This document shows, piece after piece, positions 29,101 to 40,329 of a stretch of 64,000 nt of DNA. The notes under the pieces are model-generated. The model was given only the letters and a program-made list of their open reading frames with translations, was not told the origin of the DNA and did not search any database. The DNA is taken from the NCBI GenBank assembly GCA_018136815.1, contig CM030939.1, positions 2,969,419 to 3,033,418 of the forward strand. Reading direction: 5' to 3'. The translations under genes were made by a program, and so were the position numbers. This DNA comes from Isochrysis galbana (Eukaryota; Haptophyta; Isochrysidales; Isochrysidaceae). Position 1 is the first letter of the stretch; every line of letters begins with the position of its first letter.

Positions 29101-32100
29101 CTGTAGAATCACGATAAACGTAGGCAAGGACCTGAAGGAGCCGGTCCAAGAGGTGAGCCCCGGGTAGTATCGCGACGGAAGGCATGGGCTTATGGTAGGG
29201 CAGTACGGAAGGTCCGGTCCAGTGGATAGATATGTGCGGCGATGCGTTTTGGACCGGACTGCAGACATGGTGCATCGGCAAGGGTAGGGGGAACGTGAAT
29301 GATCGACGCTCACCCCGCCTCCCTTGTGCGTGCGGTGCAGTAGCTCGGCCAGCTCGCCGACCGCACGTTCTCGTGCCGGCCCATCGTCGCGATGCAGAGC
29401 GCGTGACAGCTCCTCACACAGCGACGCGAGCCGACGGGCCTCCGCCGAGCCGCCGCCGCCGCCGCGTCCCAGGCGGCTGCGAATACCGGCATAACCGCCG
29501 TACCCACCGTTTGCAGTAGCGCTGGTGCCGCCCGTGCTTCCTGTAGCGCGTGCGCCTTTGGAAGAATCCGCTGCGTCCATCACGAGTGGAGCGGCAAACT
29601 GGGTGCCGCCCTCGGTGTGCGTGCCATAGGCCTGCTGAACGACCGAGGGCTGCCCGACGAGGAGCATTACACCTGAGCAGCGACCGATGATCTTACCGTT
29701 GAGGTACAAATCTTCCGAGAAGGGAAGAGGGATCTGCGGCGGCGAGATGGCAGGTTGTGTGAGCACGATGAGCAAGCGATAGTGGAGCTGCCGAAATCTT
29801 TGCGCACGACGGCGGCCTCAGGATAGGTGGATAAGCATCGGAGGGGGCAAAAATAGCGCTCAAGGTGTTGCTGACCCTTTCCCCGCAAGGTGGACTGGAG
29901 TGTGCAAGGCGGTAGGAGCGCATCTTGCGATGCAGAGAGCAAAGAAGGCCTAGCGATGACTTGCCGCCAGCCATCTTACCGGAGCTTGCTCGCTTCCTGA
30001 CCGGGGCTTGGCTAGGCCGGCCCTCGCCTCGTTGGAAGTCGCACTATCCCTCTGCCTCGAGACAGTCGCGGCGGAGAATCTGTCCGGAGCATCCAGATCA
30101 GGCGGGCTCGGCGAGACGCCCGCCATTTCAGTACTGCTCAGGTCGAGAAGCGACTCGTCATTGTGCACCAGGCGGTGTGCACGTCGACGGCGTCGCAGGT
30201 CCGCCGATTCGGGCAGCTGCGAGAAAACTTTCTCCATGACGAGCCAAGACTGGCGCATGGCGGCGGGTAGCGGGCGGACACAAGGGGGACGTGAATTAGG
30301 CTCGAGAAGGTCGTAGAATGGCACTGCCACAGCGAGTGGACGCCGCCGCGCGCAGTGTGCACGTGCATGGACAATGACGTGTGGCCCAGGATATGTGGCA
30401 TTCTCACCTTGGCGATATTGCTCGAGTCGAATGCGGCCACAGCGTCTCCGGCCGTGGAGCCGAGGGGAGCCTCTAAGCGCCACTTTTGAGTCGCGGAGCC
30501 GCCCGCCGTGAAGGGGGCGCTGCTGTTGCTGCCGCAAGGGCTGTCCGGCTGGACGGAACTTGGCAGGCTAATGCGGCGCCTGCCTGTGATCATGGCTGAA
30601 GGAGAGCTCGGTGCTATAGATGCCGGCGAGCTGGGAGCGGTACTCGAGGGGGATGGATCAGCCGACGTGGGCGCGGCGACACTGATTCCGGCCGGTGCTG
30701 CGGCGGCCACCGTCACGGCGGTGCCCGCAGCTGCGCCGATAGCCGCCGCGCCCGCCGCTGCTGCCGCCACCGTGGTGGCGGCCGGTGCAGTGCCTGTAGC
30801 CTCTCGCACGTGCGCAGTGGAGGGGGGAACTGCAGCAGGAGAGGAAGGCGGCGCGGGCGGCCTCGAAACAGCACTGGAGAGCGAGGGCCGCGGCCGCATC
30901 GCCATGGGAGACAGCCGGGGCGAGGATGACTGCCTCGAAAGGTGGTGCTGGATACTCGGTGACGTATGGGCCGAGGAAGCGTGCACTCCTTTTGGGCGCA
31001 CCGCGGACAACCTGTCGGCCCGGTGCCAGGCTAGTTGGACCCTGAGCGCACCGTGACGGAGCTCCCAAAAGGCACCCGAGTGCACAATCGGCGGAAGCTC
31101 ATCCACGGCCACCGGGTCCTCCACAATAGTTGGGGCGCTCTCGGTGGAGTTGTTCGAGGATCGCGTGTCTACAGGTGTGCAGGTGTGCAGATGTAGGCCA
31201 GCAGGACTAGATGCACGAGCAGCAACGGCTCCTCGCGCTTGGCTTGCGACAAAGCCCTCGCCGGGTGTGTCGGCGGGTGTGCACGCAGCGGCAGGAGCGA
31301 GCGAGAGGGAGGTGGCGGCATAGTGGGCCGCCTGCTCCGCAGCGGTCGCCTCTACTGACCGCCACGAAAGCTCGACACCGCCGCGCGAGGGCAGCACGAG
31401 GCGTGTGGTGGGCGAGCGCCATCTGCGAGCAGGGAGAGCGAGGGCATACGCAAAAACGAATGAACACAAGCCGCACGGAGTTTGACCGTTGCAGTACGCG
31501 CGGCGCGGCGGCACGTACATGGCCTCTCGCGAGTCGCCGGAGCTGGAGCCCGAGGTGAAGGTGTAGGAGAGCCCGAAGATGATAGGCGAGCCGCCACCTG
31601 CCGCCACGGAGAAACGTGAACGACACGCGCTGCGTGCATGCCACTGGCGCGAGGCGGCAGGGCGCACTTACGGGCTGGCATGTGGCCGGGAGTGCCGTGG
31701 TGAGTTGATGGATTCGAATCATCCGCCGGTGATTGGTGATGGCTGATTGGGTGCGCGTCGCCCCGCCAAGATATGGCGCTCTAAACGGTCTCCGAGGGGC
31801 TGCGCGCTCACCGTCGAGTGAAAGTGCCTCAAAGGCCTCTGGTGCCAACTTGATGTTGATGTGGGAGATGCACAACGTCCATTCGCGCTGCTCCGACACA
31901 CGGCATTGAAAAGCGATGCGCCCTCCGGTCGGCTCGCCTCGAGGGGTAAGCAACCTACGCACAGGGAAGGAGCTCGCGCGGCTCGCGCCAGGAGCGGAAG
32001 CCGCAGTCCAGGGCAACGCGCGGCGGCGGCGGTGCGTTCTCTGCGCTCGGCCAAGCTGGCGTGTGATAGGGAACGGCTTGCCTGTGGTCGTTGGGCGCTG

Positions 32101-33441
32101 GGCCGCACACCATGGCCTCTAGCGGCAAGGCGATGCGGCCTGCCTCTCGACCACCGATGCGCACAATTAGCCGTAGACGCTCGCGTTCGAGTTTGGCGAG
32201 AGTCGCGGAGTCCTGGCGCGGGGTCGGCGGGAGGGTCCGGTACACGCATGAGGCTGAAGCCGATCCTTGCCACCAGGTTGATGGCGTTCCACACCTATGC
32301 GGGAACACCCCACCGCTCTAAGTCCAAGAGCCGCGAGACGCACCTCGAAGCGGAAGACGCCGTCGAAGGTGATTGCGTTGCCCCCGGTCGAGTCGGACGA
32401 GATAGCCGTGGCCCTGCCGGCGCCTTCTTGCATGCCTCCACCAAGTCCCCACAGGTGCCCCGTCCCGAAGAAGCTGTGCGGTTGATTTGCGCTGCCCCAC
32501 GAGTGCGCTTGATGCCCCTGGCCGAAGTACCCCTGCTGACCGACGCCGTGGTGCCCATGCGTTCCACCTCCACCATGGGCCCCGTGTAGTCCTCCTGCCG
32601 GATGCGCGTGGTTCCCGCCCCCGTGGCCAATGGATCCTAGGCCGTGCGGCGACTTGAATCCAGCGTTGAAGCCGTGGAAGGAGCCGGGCAGCGAGCCGCT
32701 CGAGCTGTGGAGCGAGCTGCCCGACGAGCTGAGCGGGCCGTAATGCGCGTGCGGTGAGCCGATCGGACAGATCTGGGCCGGCTTCGCGGCCGGATAGGCG
32801 CGGAAGACGCGAGCACGCTCGCCGCGGCCCCAGCGAACCTCGACGTACGGTGGTGGAGCCTGTGTGCGAGGAGGGGGGTGCGAAAGGCGTGAAAGGACAA
32901 TGGTGCTCTCAGCCGGCCGACTACAAAAGAGAGGCGCGAAGGTGGTGGGGAGGGGGAGGGGGGAGGGGCCAACTAGCCTCGCCGTGCCACGTTCTCTCGC
33001 GTCTCAGTTTGCTCAGCGCACCTCAACTCGCCAAAAGAGCTTGATGGGCAGGTCGGTCAGCGCCTTCCACAGCCCCTGCTCCGGCGCGCGGACGTTGCGC
33101 ACGGTTAGCTGCGATATTGTCACCTGCAGCAGCAAGCTGTCCGGCGTGGGCGAGAGCCTAGCCCGCGGCCGGCCCGGCCTCTCGACGAGCGCCCTTCCCG
33201 AGCGGCGGAGCGTGCCCACAGCGGCGGCAGCGCGCGCGGCGATGCCCACGGCTCGCAGTCCGCTAGGACGCTCGCCGATAGCAACGAGGTAGGCTCGCAG
33301 CAGCCGGCGCTGGTGCCTGTGCAGTAGCTTCTGCAGGCCGTAGAGCAGCAGTAGGACGAGCACCAGCCGGTAGCGCCTGCGCGGCACACTGCGAGAGGCG
33401 AGAAGGATAGCCGCGACTGCTGCAACTGTCCTGCCGAGCAT
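26160..33441 (-). CDS. Large multi-exon membrane-anchored C2-domain protein, unknown function
   Basis: It starts at the ATG at 33441 and stops at 26160-26162. Exons fixed by eye: 33022-33441, 32344-32859, 32244-32294, one running down from 32212, a large exon on both sides of a possible 54-nt intron at 31423-31476 and ending at 30408, 29980-30249, 29314-29733, 29006-29131, one ending at 28609, 27927-28438, 27640-27816, 27333-27528, 27042-27293, 26517-27011, 26160-26333. Junctions from 30249 to 29006 and from 28438 to the stop all keep phase; those at 32212-31476 and near 28609-28438 are not settled. The N-terminus has a hydrophobic anchor (YRLVLVLLLLYGLQK). Then comes C2-like sequence (LLLQVTISQLTVRN ... 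PYVEVRWG ... ITFDGVFRFE ... RLRLIVRIGG). The middle is Ser/Ala/Pro-rich. The C-terminal half is helical and armadillo/HEAT-like in texture (VLAYVYRDSTDLAACRETML, YDLLRLLLRRAEL, LLKACEFLYRHFDLL). Inference: a membrane-tethered trafficking or contact-site protein. I recognise no named family. Confidence 0.7.
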
Positions 33442-34281
33442 CGGGTGCCTGCTGGCAGGGTAGAGAGGGGGGGGGGGAAAGCACAGACGGGAGCGGGCGA
33501 GGGGCTAGGGAATGGGGTGCTTGGCGAGGCAGAGGCGGGGGGGAGATAGATGGAGGGAAGGAGGGAGGCGGAGGGAGAGGGAGATGGAGACGGAGACTGA
33601 GGGAGGGAGGCTGAGGGAGGGAGGGGGGAGAAAGAGATGGCGGGTGTGGGCAGGCGCCACTCACAACAGAGAGAGGGGAGGAGGAAAGGGTGGGGGAGAG
33701 GGAGGAGGAGGAAGTGGGGAAGGAAAGGGGGTGGGGTGGGTGGGCAAGAAGCGGAGAGAGGAGGGAGGGAGGGAGGGAGGGAGAGGGAGGGAGGGAGAGG
33801 GAGGGAGAGACAGGCGGGAGGCGCCGGCCGTCCGGTGCGCAAGGGTGGGGGCAGTCGTGTACAAAGTAAACCACCGCGCGCCTCCTCGTCGTCGGGCCTG
33901 GCGCGCGCGCGGGGGGGGCGGGGGCGGGGGCGGGGGCGGGGGGGAGGGGGAGGGGGGAGGGGGCGGGAGAGGGGGGGAGGGGGGAGGGGGGGGCGGCCGG
34001 CGGCTTGACCCCCTCCCCCCTCCCCCGCCCCCTTTCCCTTCCTCTCCCCGCTTCTTGCCCCCCCCCCCGCCCCCTTCTCCTTCCTCCCCTCTCCTATCCC
34101 TCCCTCTCCTTCCCCCCCGCCCCCGCCCCCCCCCCCCCCCCCGCCCGCCCCCCGGGCCCGACGAGGGCGCGCGCGGTGGCCCACTCGTCTACTTCACCCG
34201 TTGTTCTACTAAAATACTCTTGAAAGGGTCGCTGCCCAGCCTTTGTGCGGAGAGGGAGGGTAACGCCTCTCCCACGTTGAG

Positions 34282-34330
<49 letters not shown>

Positions 34331-34629
34331 GGGGGGAGAGGCTCTCTCCCTGATATATCATCTGTTCCGGCAAGAGGAGAAAGACCGCTCGCAGCAGGGG
34401 AGGGAGGGGGGGGAGAGGAGAGAGTGAGCGTCGGCGGCGTGGACCGACCTCTCTCTCCTCTGAGGCTGCGGGGCTTCCCCTTCCAAACATCTCGAGGATC
34501 GGCCTCGAATACGTTAAGAAACGTGGAGGCGAGGGTGGCGCGCAGGTCGGGAGGGAGGGAGAGGGGGAGAGAAAGAGAGAGAGGGAGGGGGAGAGAGAGA
34601 GGGAGAGGGAGAGAGAGAGAGAGAGAGAG
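33442..34629. promoter_or_regulatory. Head-to-head intergenic region with skewed tracts
   Basis: 1,188 bases separate the divergent starts at 33441 (-) and 34630 (+). From 33460 to 33830 the plus strand is nearly all purine (GGGAGG units). 33908-34000 is G-rich and 34003-34160 is C-rich, so the two can pair as a long imperfect G/C hairpin. GA microsatellites lie at 34280-34340 and 34555-34630, the last touching the ATG of the plus-strand gene. Long frames here are composition artefacts. A shared promoter is inferred from layout only. Confidence 0.5.
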
Positions 34630-37307
34630 ATGGCGGCGCTCACTGGCTCTGGCTTCGTCACCGCACCGCCGGGCGTGGCGGTGTCCGACGAGGATCTGCC
34701 GCCGTCCTCGCAGTCCACGCTGCTCCTTCAGAAGAAGAAGGACATGGCGGAGGTGCGCAGGGAGCCGCCGAGGGAGAGGGTGGAGACGGGGAGGGCCTTG
34801 GGTGGGGGGGGGGGGGGAGGGCCTCGGACGGTGGGGAAGGCCTCGGATGGGGGGAGTGCCTCGGGTGGGGGAGAGAAGAGAAGGATGGAGGGATGGAGGG
34901 ATAGGAGGGATAGGAAGGTGTGCGGGGGAGAGGATGGGGAGGGGAAAGGAGGAGGAGGAAGAGGAGGGGAGGGAGAGGATGGGGGGAAGCGGCAGGGGGC
35001 ACGGGAGGGGGGGAGGGGGGCGGGGGGGAGGAAGAGGAGGGGGGGGGGGGGGGGCAGGAGAAGAGCAGAGGAGACGCATCAGCACAGGAGACGCACCCCG
35101 TGAGTGGCGGGCTAGCGCCTAGCTGTGAGAAAGGGAAGGGGGGAGGTGAGTGTGAGAGGAAGAGCAAGCCAACGTGCTCGGGTGGCTCCTTGGATGTGCC
35201 GGTGGTGGACCGCATCTGACTCAAGCGGGAGTGGGTGGGGTGGAGCGGGGGGCAGCGCACCGTCCTCAAGGGCATGCCACGTGCTTCACCACTGCTTCGA
35301 CAGCAGCATTTGCCACAAAGAGCGAACTGCGCCCCTACTGAGCCCCTACTTTCTTTGGCTCGTAGGTGCAGCTCGAGCTCGAGCGTAAGAAGGAGCAATT
35401 CCGGCAGAGGATGCAACGGTGCCAGGAGAAGGAGGTTGAGCTGGCGGCAAAGCAGGAGGCAATCAAGGAGCAGGTATGCAACGGGACATAGGCCTCAGGC
35501 ATGCATCGCGGTGCCAAAAATAGATGCACGTGCCACTCCCTCTGCGCAGGTGAGCAAGTTTGACAAATTCTTGCATGACAACGACGCCAAGCGTGTACGC
35601 GCGAATCGCAAGGCGATTGAGGAGGTGAAGCTGCGAGAGATTAAGGAGATCGAGCGGCTGGCGCTCGTGGCAGAGCTCAAGCGGCAGCAGGCACGAAAAG
35701 ACGAGCTGCTGGCAGAGCTCGCCCGGCTGCAGGTGCAAAAGCTCGTCGGGCGGCGGAATATTGCTGCGTTGGCCGCGAGATAACAAGTCTCCCATGCGAT
35801 GTCTTGCTCGGACGCTCCACGACATGCCATCGGATCCGTCTGGTGTATTTGCGGCGATGCCTAATGCCTAGAGCACAGCTGAACGCCATGTTGCAAATGC
35901 TGCCCTTTCACAGAAATTCGAGACCTTCTTGGAGAAGGCGTGCGAGCGACACTCGGACTACTTCGAGGACATTGAGGCCATCCTCAAGGTAAAACGCGCC
36001 AGACACCTCCTCTTCCTTCCTCGACCGCGCTCCATCGCCCACATGTTGCAGTGTTGGTGCCGACGCTCACCTTGTGGCACTATGCTTGCACCCCCTTGGA
36101 ACCTGTAAGTGCAAGACCTCGAATCTCATGCCCAGCCCCCCCCCCTTCCCCCGTTAACGGCAGAGGCACCACACCCTGGAGGCGACGCACAGTGACTTGC
36201 ACACGCAAATCCTCGCCTCCGAAGAGCAGACCATCCAGCTTCGCGAGGCTTTGAACGAGCTTGTGAAGCGGACTCAGGTACGCCAAGTGTGCCAGGTGTA
36301 CGCACACGATATGAGGGCTTGTTTGGCGCATTCCAAAGGCCGGACGAGTTGGTGGGGCCTGAAAGGGTACCGCGCAGAACGACTGCATATTGTGGCTAGA
36401 TAGTGTGAGCCTGGGGAAAGCGAGATGTAGCTCTTTTTCCGGCGTAGTGGCATTGCTGACTTTCCTGCCGTCACCTGCGGGATGCAGACTGAGAGCCTGG
36501 TGAATAATTCGCACATCGCGGCGCAGCAAACCACGCTCGACGAGCTTCGCCGTTCGCTGCAAGATCGAGAAACTGACCTTGCCAAACATGACGCTGGGGC
36601 CATGGATCGGTGAGAGAGTGCTCCCGACTGCTGAGGTCGGTATCCAGTTGGATGGTTGACTCCACGCGAGTGAGAGGCACTGCTGCGAAAAACTGTGTGC
36701 GTGTTTGGGTCGGTGCGTTCCCTCATTGCTCGTCCCGTCTTTGTCGAACTGCGCAGACAATCGCGCACTCGAGACAACCAGCTTGCTGAGCGCCATACTC
36801 CCTACCCTCCTGCATGACAGGATGCGCATGCTGGGCGAGGTCGCGATGGCGATCCACAACATTTATGGGCGTGCATTTGCTCAACGACGGGCAAGAGCTT
36901 CGTCTTCCGGCGTTGCTTTGGATGACGAGCAGAGCCTCCTCGCCTCTTTGGATGCGGTCAAGGATAGAATTTGCGACCTCCAGTCCATTGTGCGGATGCT
37001 CGAGCGCAACGCCGCAGCACGCGCCGCTGAGGCGGCAGCGGTGGCAACGGGCAGCGGCACACTCGGCGAGGCTAGCACACGGGGCGCATCAATTAGTGAG
37101 CGGGGTGAGGGAGTCAGGGGCGACCGCCCCCCTGGAGCGTCGATAGCAGCGTCGCGGCGTTACGTGAGCACTGCGGCGGCGTCTCGAGGGCCTGCTTCGC
37201 GCGCCCAATCGATGGGAGCTAGCTCGCTGAGAGGCGGTTCCATGACATCCGTCAGCAGTATTCGAGGAGGCTCCACACGAGGCGGTGACCTACCTCCCCT
37301 CCGGTGA
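34630..37307 (+). CDS. CCDC42/CFAP73-type ciliary coiled-coil protein (DUF4200)
   Basis: Exons: 34630-34752, 35366-35473, 35550-35732, 35914-35988, 36164-36277, 36488-36609 and a last exon from about 36760 to the stop at 37305-37307. Exons 1 to 6 join in phase at GT...AG borders. The joined protein reads LLLQKKKDMAE, then VQLELERKKEQFRQRMQRCQ, VSKFDKFLHDNDAKR, KFETFLEKACERHSDYFEDI, RHHTLEATHSDLHTQ. This is the continuous coiled coil and conserved block order of the CCDC42/CFAP73/CFAP100 (DUF4200) family. The later RMLGEVAMAIHNIYGRAF block also fits it. Known members act in axonemal dynein regulation or sperm/cilium assembly. The tail is Ser/Arg/Gly-rich. The exon 6 to 7 junction does not keep phase with the obvious sites (36609 and 36758), so a different acceptor, a micro-exon or a sequence error must be invoked. 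Confidence 0.85.
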
Positions 37308-37724
37308 AGCTGGGCTGGAGGCGACGGATGGAGCCTTGATATTCAGGTATGTGTGCCGGGCATGAGCGAAACGTTGGTCGTATGTGGGCGTCGGGGCGGC
37401 CAATTAGGATAAACTTAAAACTTTAGTATAATTATCACGACCGGAGGGGCGTGTTTACCGCCCACAGGGAGTCCCGTGCGTAGCACCATTTTTCGCTTTT
37501 GCTTCTTTTTCTTTAGGGTGCAAGAACCGGGTCTGTCTGTCCGAATATCGCCAGGGGGGCACCGTTCCCCCGCGCGGAAGCGGGGCCTCCCGATGCTTCC
37601 CCCCACGCGGAATACAATACATATGAGAAAAAGTAAAAAGACGCCAGTCGCTGTGCTGCTCTGCGCTGCGCGCTGGCCACTCCTTGCCCCACCCTCCACC
37701 CCCTCCTGGCCCTTGGCCCTGCCC
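37308..37724. other. Short intergenic stretch
   Basis: It lies between two plus-strand genes. It is AT-richer near 37400-37440 and holds no supported gene. An in-frame ATG at 37623 could extend the next gene upstream. Confidence 0.45.
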
Positions 37725-38336
37725 ATGGACCCCACCGCGCATGACAATGCCGCTCTGCGTGAGCTGGCCGTCGCGCGAGTGCGGCAGTTCCGGAGCGATC
37801 GCCGCCTGCGCGGCCGCCCGCCCGCGCCCGAGCCCATGATGGCCGCCCTTGCGTTCACCCAGTCCGCCCTACGCCTGCCCCAGCACCGTGACCGCCTCCT
37901 GCAGCTGCTCCACAGGTGGCAGTGTGGTGAGGCGGAGCTGGCGCAGGCAGAGGCCTATGCGGCATGGGAGGAGGGCCGGCGGCGCAGCAGCGATTTGTTG
38001 CGCAGCGTGGGCGGCAGTGCATCGTATTCAGGGGGCGCAGAGCCATCGCGCCTCGCTCGACACGCTAAGGTGCGATCGCTGTGCCCCACTAGCTCCAGCC
38101 CTGTTTGATGCCCCAGCCTTGTGCCTCGCGCTCCTCGTAGCTGACACCTAACCATCTTGTTCTGCATTTCGCAGGCATCCCCGCGGCAGCCACATCGCCA
38201 CCAAGAAGCACAACATGATCTCGGACTCGGGGCAACGTCTACTTCCTGTCGAAGTCGAAGTTCCAGCAACCCCGGAAACCCCCTCGCAGGAATCGCCGAA
38301 AGCGCGAGCCACGAGGCAGCGCGACGTGAGGCGTAG
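37725..38336 (+). CDS. Hypothetical two-exon protein
   Basis: Exon 1 is 37725-38069 from ATG (MDPTAHDNAALRELAVARV). Exon 2 is 38175-38336, ending in TAG. The donor is AAG|GTGCGA and the acceptor TTTCGCAG|GCATCC, both phase 0. The product is 168 residues. The first 100 are helical and well balanced (LAFTQSALRLPQHRDRLLQL, CGEAELAQAEAYAAWEEGRR); the end is His/Ser/Arg-rich. An upstream in-frame ATG at 37623 would add a hydrophobic, signal-like segment (KTPVAVLLCAARWPLL). An alternative exon-2 frame (MISDSGQRLLPVEVEVPATP) is also open, so the C-terminus is uncertain. No family recognised. Confidence 0.4.
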
Positions 38337-40329
38337 GCTCAATACGGGTGCGTCTTTCAGGATCCGTGTAAATGGTCGACATTGTGCTCATATGTTTGTT
38401 GTTTGTTGCCGAGACCCCCCGGGGACAATATAAGATAGTTCAGAAGGCGTTTTACGTTTGTCTGCCACAGGAACACCCAGCAACAGGTCTACCCCAGCCC
38501 GCCCCTTGCGCTTGGCCCGTCGTAGTGCACGCGGCCCCCCCCCGATACCAAAGACAAAGGAATGAAGGGGGTAATGTAAAGGGAGTGAGTGTTCTGGGGT
38601 ATAGGCGATGGCGTGAATCGTTACCGTGAGTGCGTGGTCTTTATAGCTAGCGGTAGTAGCCTGAATCTTCAGATGTTTTTTTTTCTCACCCCTTCCGCAG
38701 CTCTCCTCCCTCCCCTCTCTCCATTCCCTGATTTTCCCGGGGCGTAAATCGTGTAATTAAGTTGATCCTTTCGAAGATTTTCGCTACGTTCGGGCACTCT
38801 CCCATGTGCACGGATGATTCTTCCGCCACTCCGCACATGCGGCATGTACTCTCTCTATCCGCGAATCTATATTGTATGTGCCTATACGCCTATGGGTTAT
38901 GTGTTTGAAATGGAGATGTACGTCTCTGCTTGTGACCATGGACGAAAAAAAAACTTCTTAATATTCTCGCCGAGCGAGGCGAATTGGCCGCGAGGCCGGT
39001 GAAGGGGGCAGACCCAAGTGGGAGTGACCCAATGGGGCCATGGGAGGGGCCATAGACCCCTCCACACAAGCCCCCCACTCCTTGCTCCATCGCTGCAGCC
39101 ATGCGGCTGAGCGAGGAGGGGAGGGTTTTCGGGTGCAGCGGCTCAACGAGCGCGCGCAGACACGACGAGCGGGCGCGATCCACTGGGATGGGCCTGGAGG
39201 GGCCCATCCCATCCCTTGCAGCAGCTGCAGGCGACAATGATGAAGTTCATGCAAGGTATGATGCAAATGGCGCAGCGTTCTCACGACAAGTAAGTGGAGA
39301 GTGATGCACCAGAACCTTGGTGTGTGCCACAGCAGCAACCCATACGCAATATCCTTTTTTAGTGATATTACCGGTAGGGGTGCGGGGGTGGGGGTGTTAT
39401 AGGGTGTCAGCATGGCAAGTCGTTTCTCACCTACGGGAATCGAAGCTGCTGGCAGCCTATGACATTCGCCCAACACCTCAAAAAAAAACAATGCGTGGGG
39501 GTGTTGTGGGGTGTCAGCATGGCAAGTCGTTTCTCCCCTCTGGGAATGGAAGCTGCCGTCAGCCTAGGACACTCCGTCCACCTCAGAGAAACAAGCTCCC
39601 TGAGGTGCAGGTCACACCCTCTTCTATTTTGGTTTTTGGCTCCTTGTAGTGCTGGCACGCATGGGTCCTGGGGGGGGGGGGGGCGATCCCGACCGCACTT
39701 CCCCTCCTTACGCCGTTGCTGTGAAGAAGGTCTGAGTGGCTGAGTGGCTGGAACTTGCATGGCGTGAGTGAGCAAGGGGGCACAGGTGCAGGTGCGAGCA
39801 CACAGCTGTTGTCTTTTGTGTGATAGGCCGCGGTAGTCGCGGCGGTGCGTACAGCTCTTGCTCTTACCTACCTATTTTTAGCCGGTCTGTCTTTCTGCGC
39901 ACTGGGGACTGGGGGGGCCAATCCTGACCACACATCCCCTCCTTACCCTTACCCACTTGCCTTGAAGAAGGAAGAAGGTGTGAGTGGGTGGATGTTGCCG
40001 TGTGCGAGTAAGCTAGAGGGGGCATTATGGGTCCAGGTGTGTGCATAGGTTTGTCTGATAGGCCGCGGCAGTTGCTGCAGTGCCCTTAGCTTTCAACGTC
40101 AACGTGCTTTTGGCCCGTCGATCGTCCGTCCGTCGATTCGGATTCGGGGTTTGGGAGGGGAGGGGGGGGGGGGGGGGACACACCGTGCACACTTGCAGAT
40201 GTTTTGGTGCCCTCCTGCATTGAGCATTGAGTTTACACGTAGGCATGTAAGGACACCACCACTTTGCATGAGCGCATACTTGTATCATTTATGCATTAGC
40301 TTGACGCACACAAGGGGGTGAACACGGTC
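38337..40329. repeat. Repeat-rich gap between genes
   Basis: At 38946 an A-run followed by CTTCTTAATATTCTCGCC matches the left end of the insertion at 24281. 39375-39475 and 39495-39595 are a diverged tandem pair (GGGTGTCAGCATGGCAAGTC in both). 39640-39840 and 39880-40075 form a second diverged pair (both end GTGTGATAGGCCGCGG or TCTGATAGGCCGCGG, then AGT). A G-run lies at about 40160-40178. No gene is supported. Confidence 0.65.

Noticed and set aside
33512..35122. 536-codon plus-strand frame
   Set aside because: Gly/Arg/Glu-rich reading of purine tracts; only its part 34630-34752 overlaps the true first exon of the CCDC42-like gene.
36055..36107. Apparent 53-bp exon flanked by TTGCAG and GTAAGT in the CCDC42-like gene
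   Set aside because: Including it breaks the frame, whereas joining 35988 to 36164 keeps phase and family consensus.
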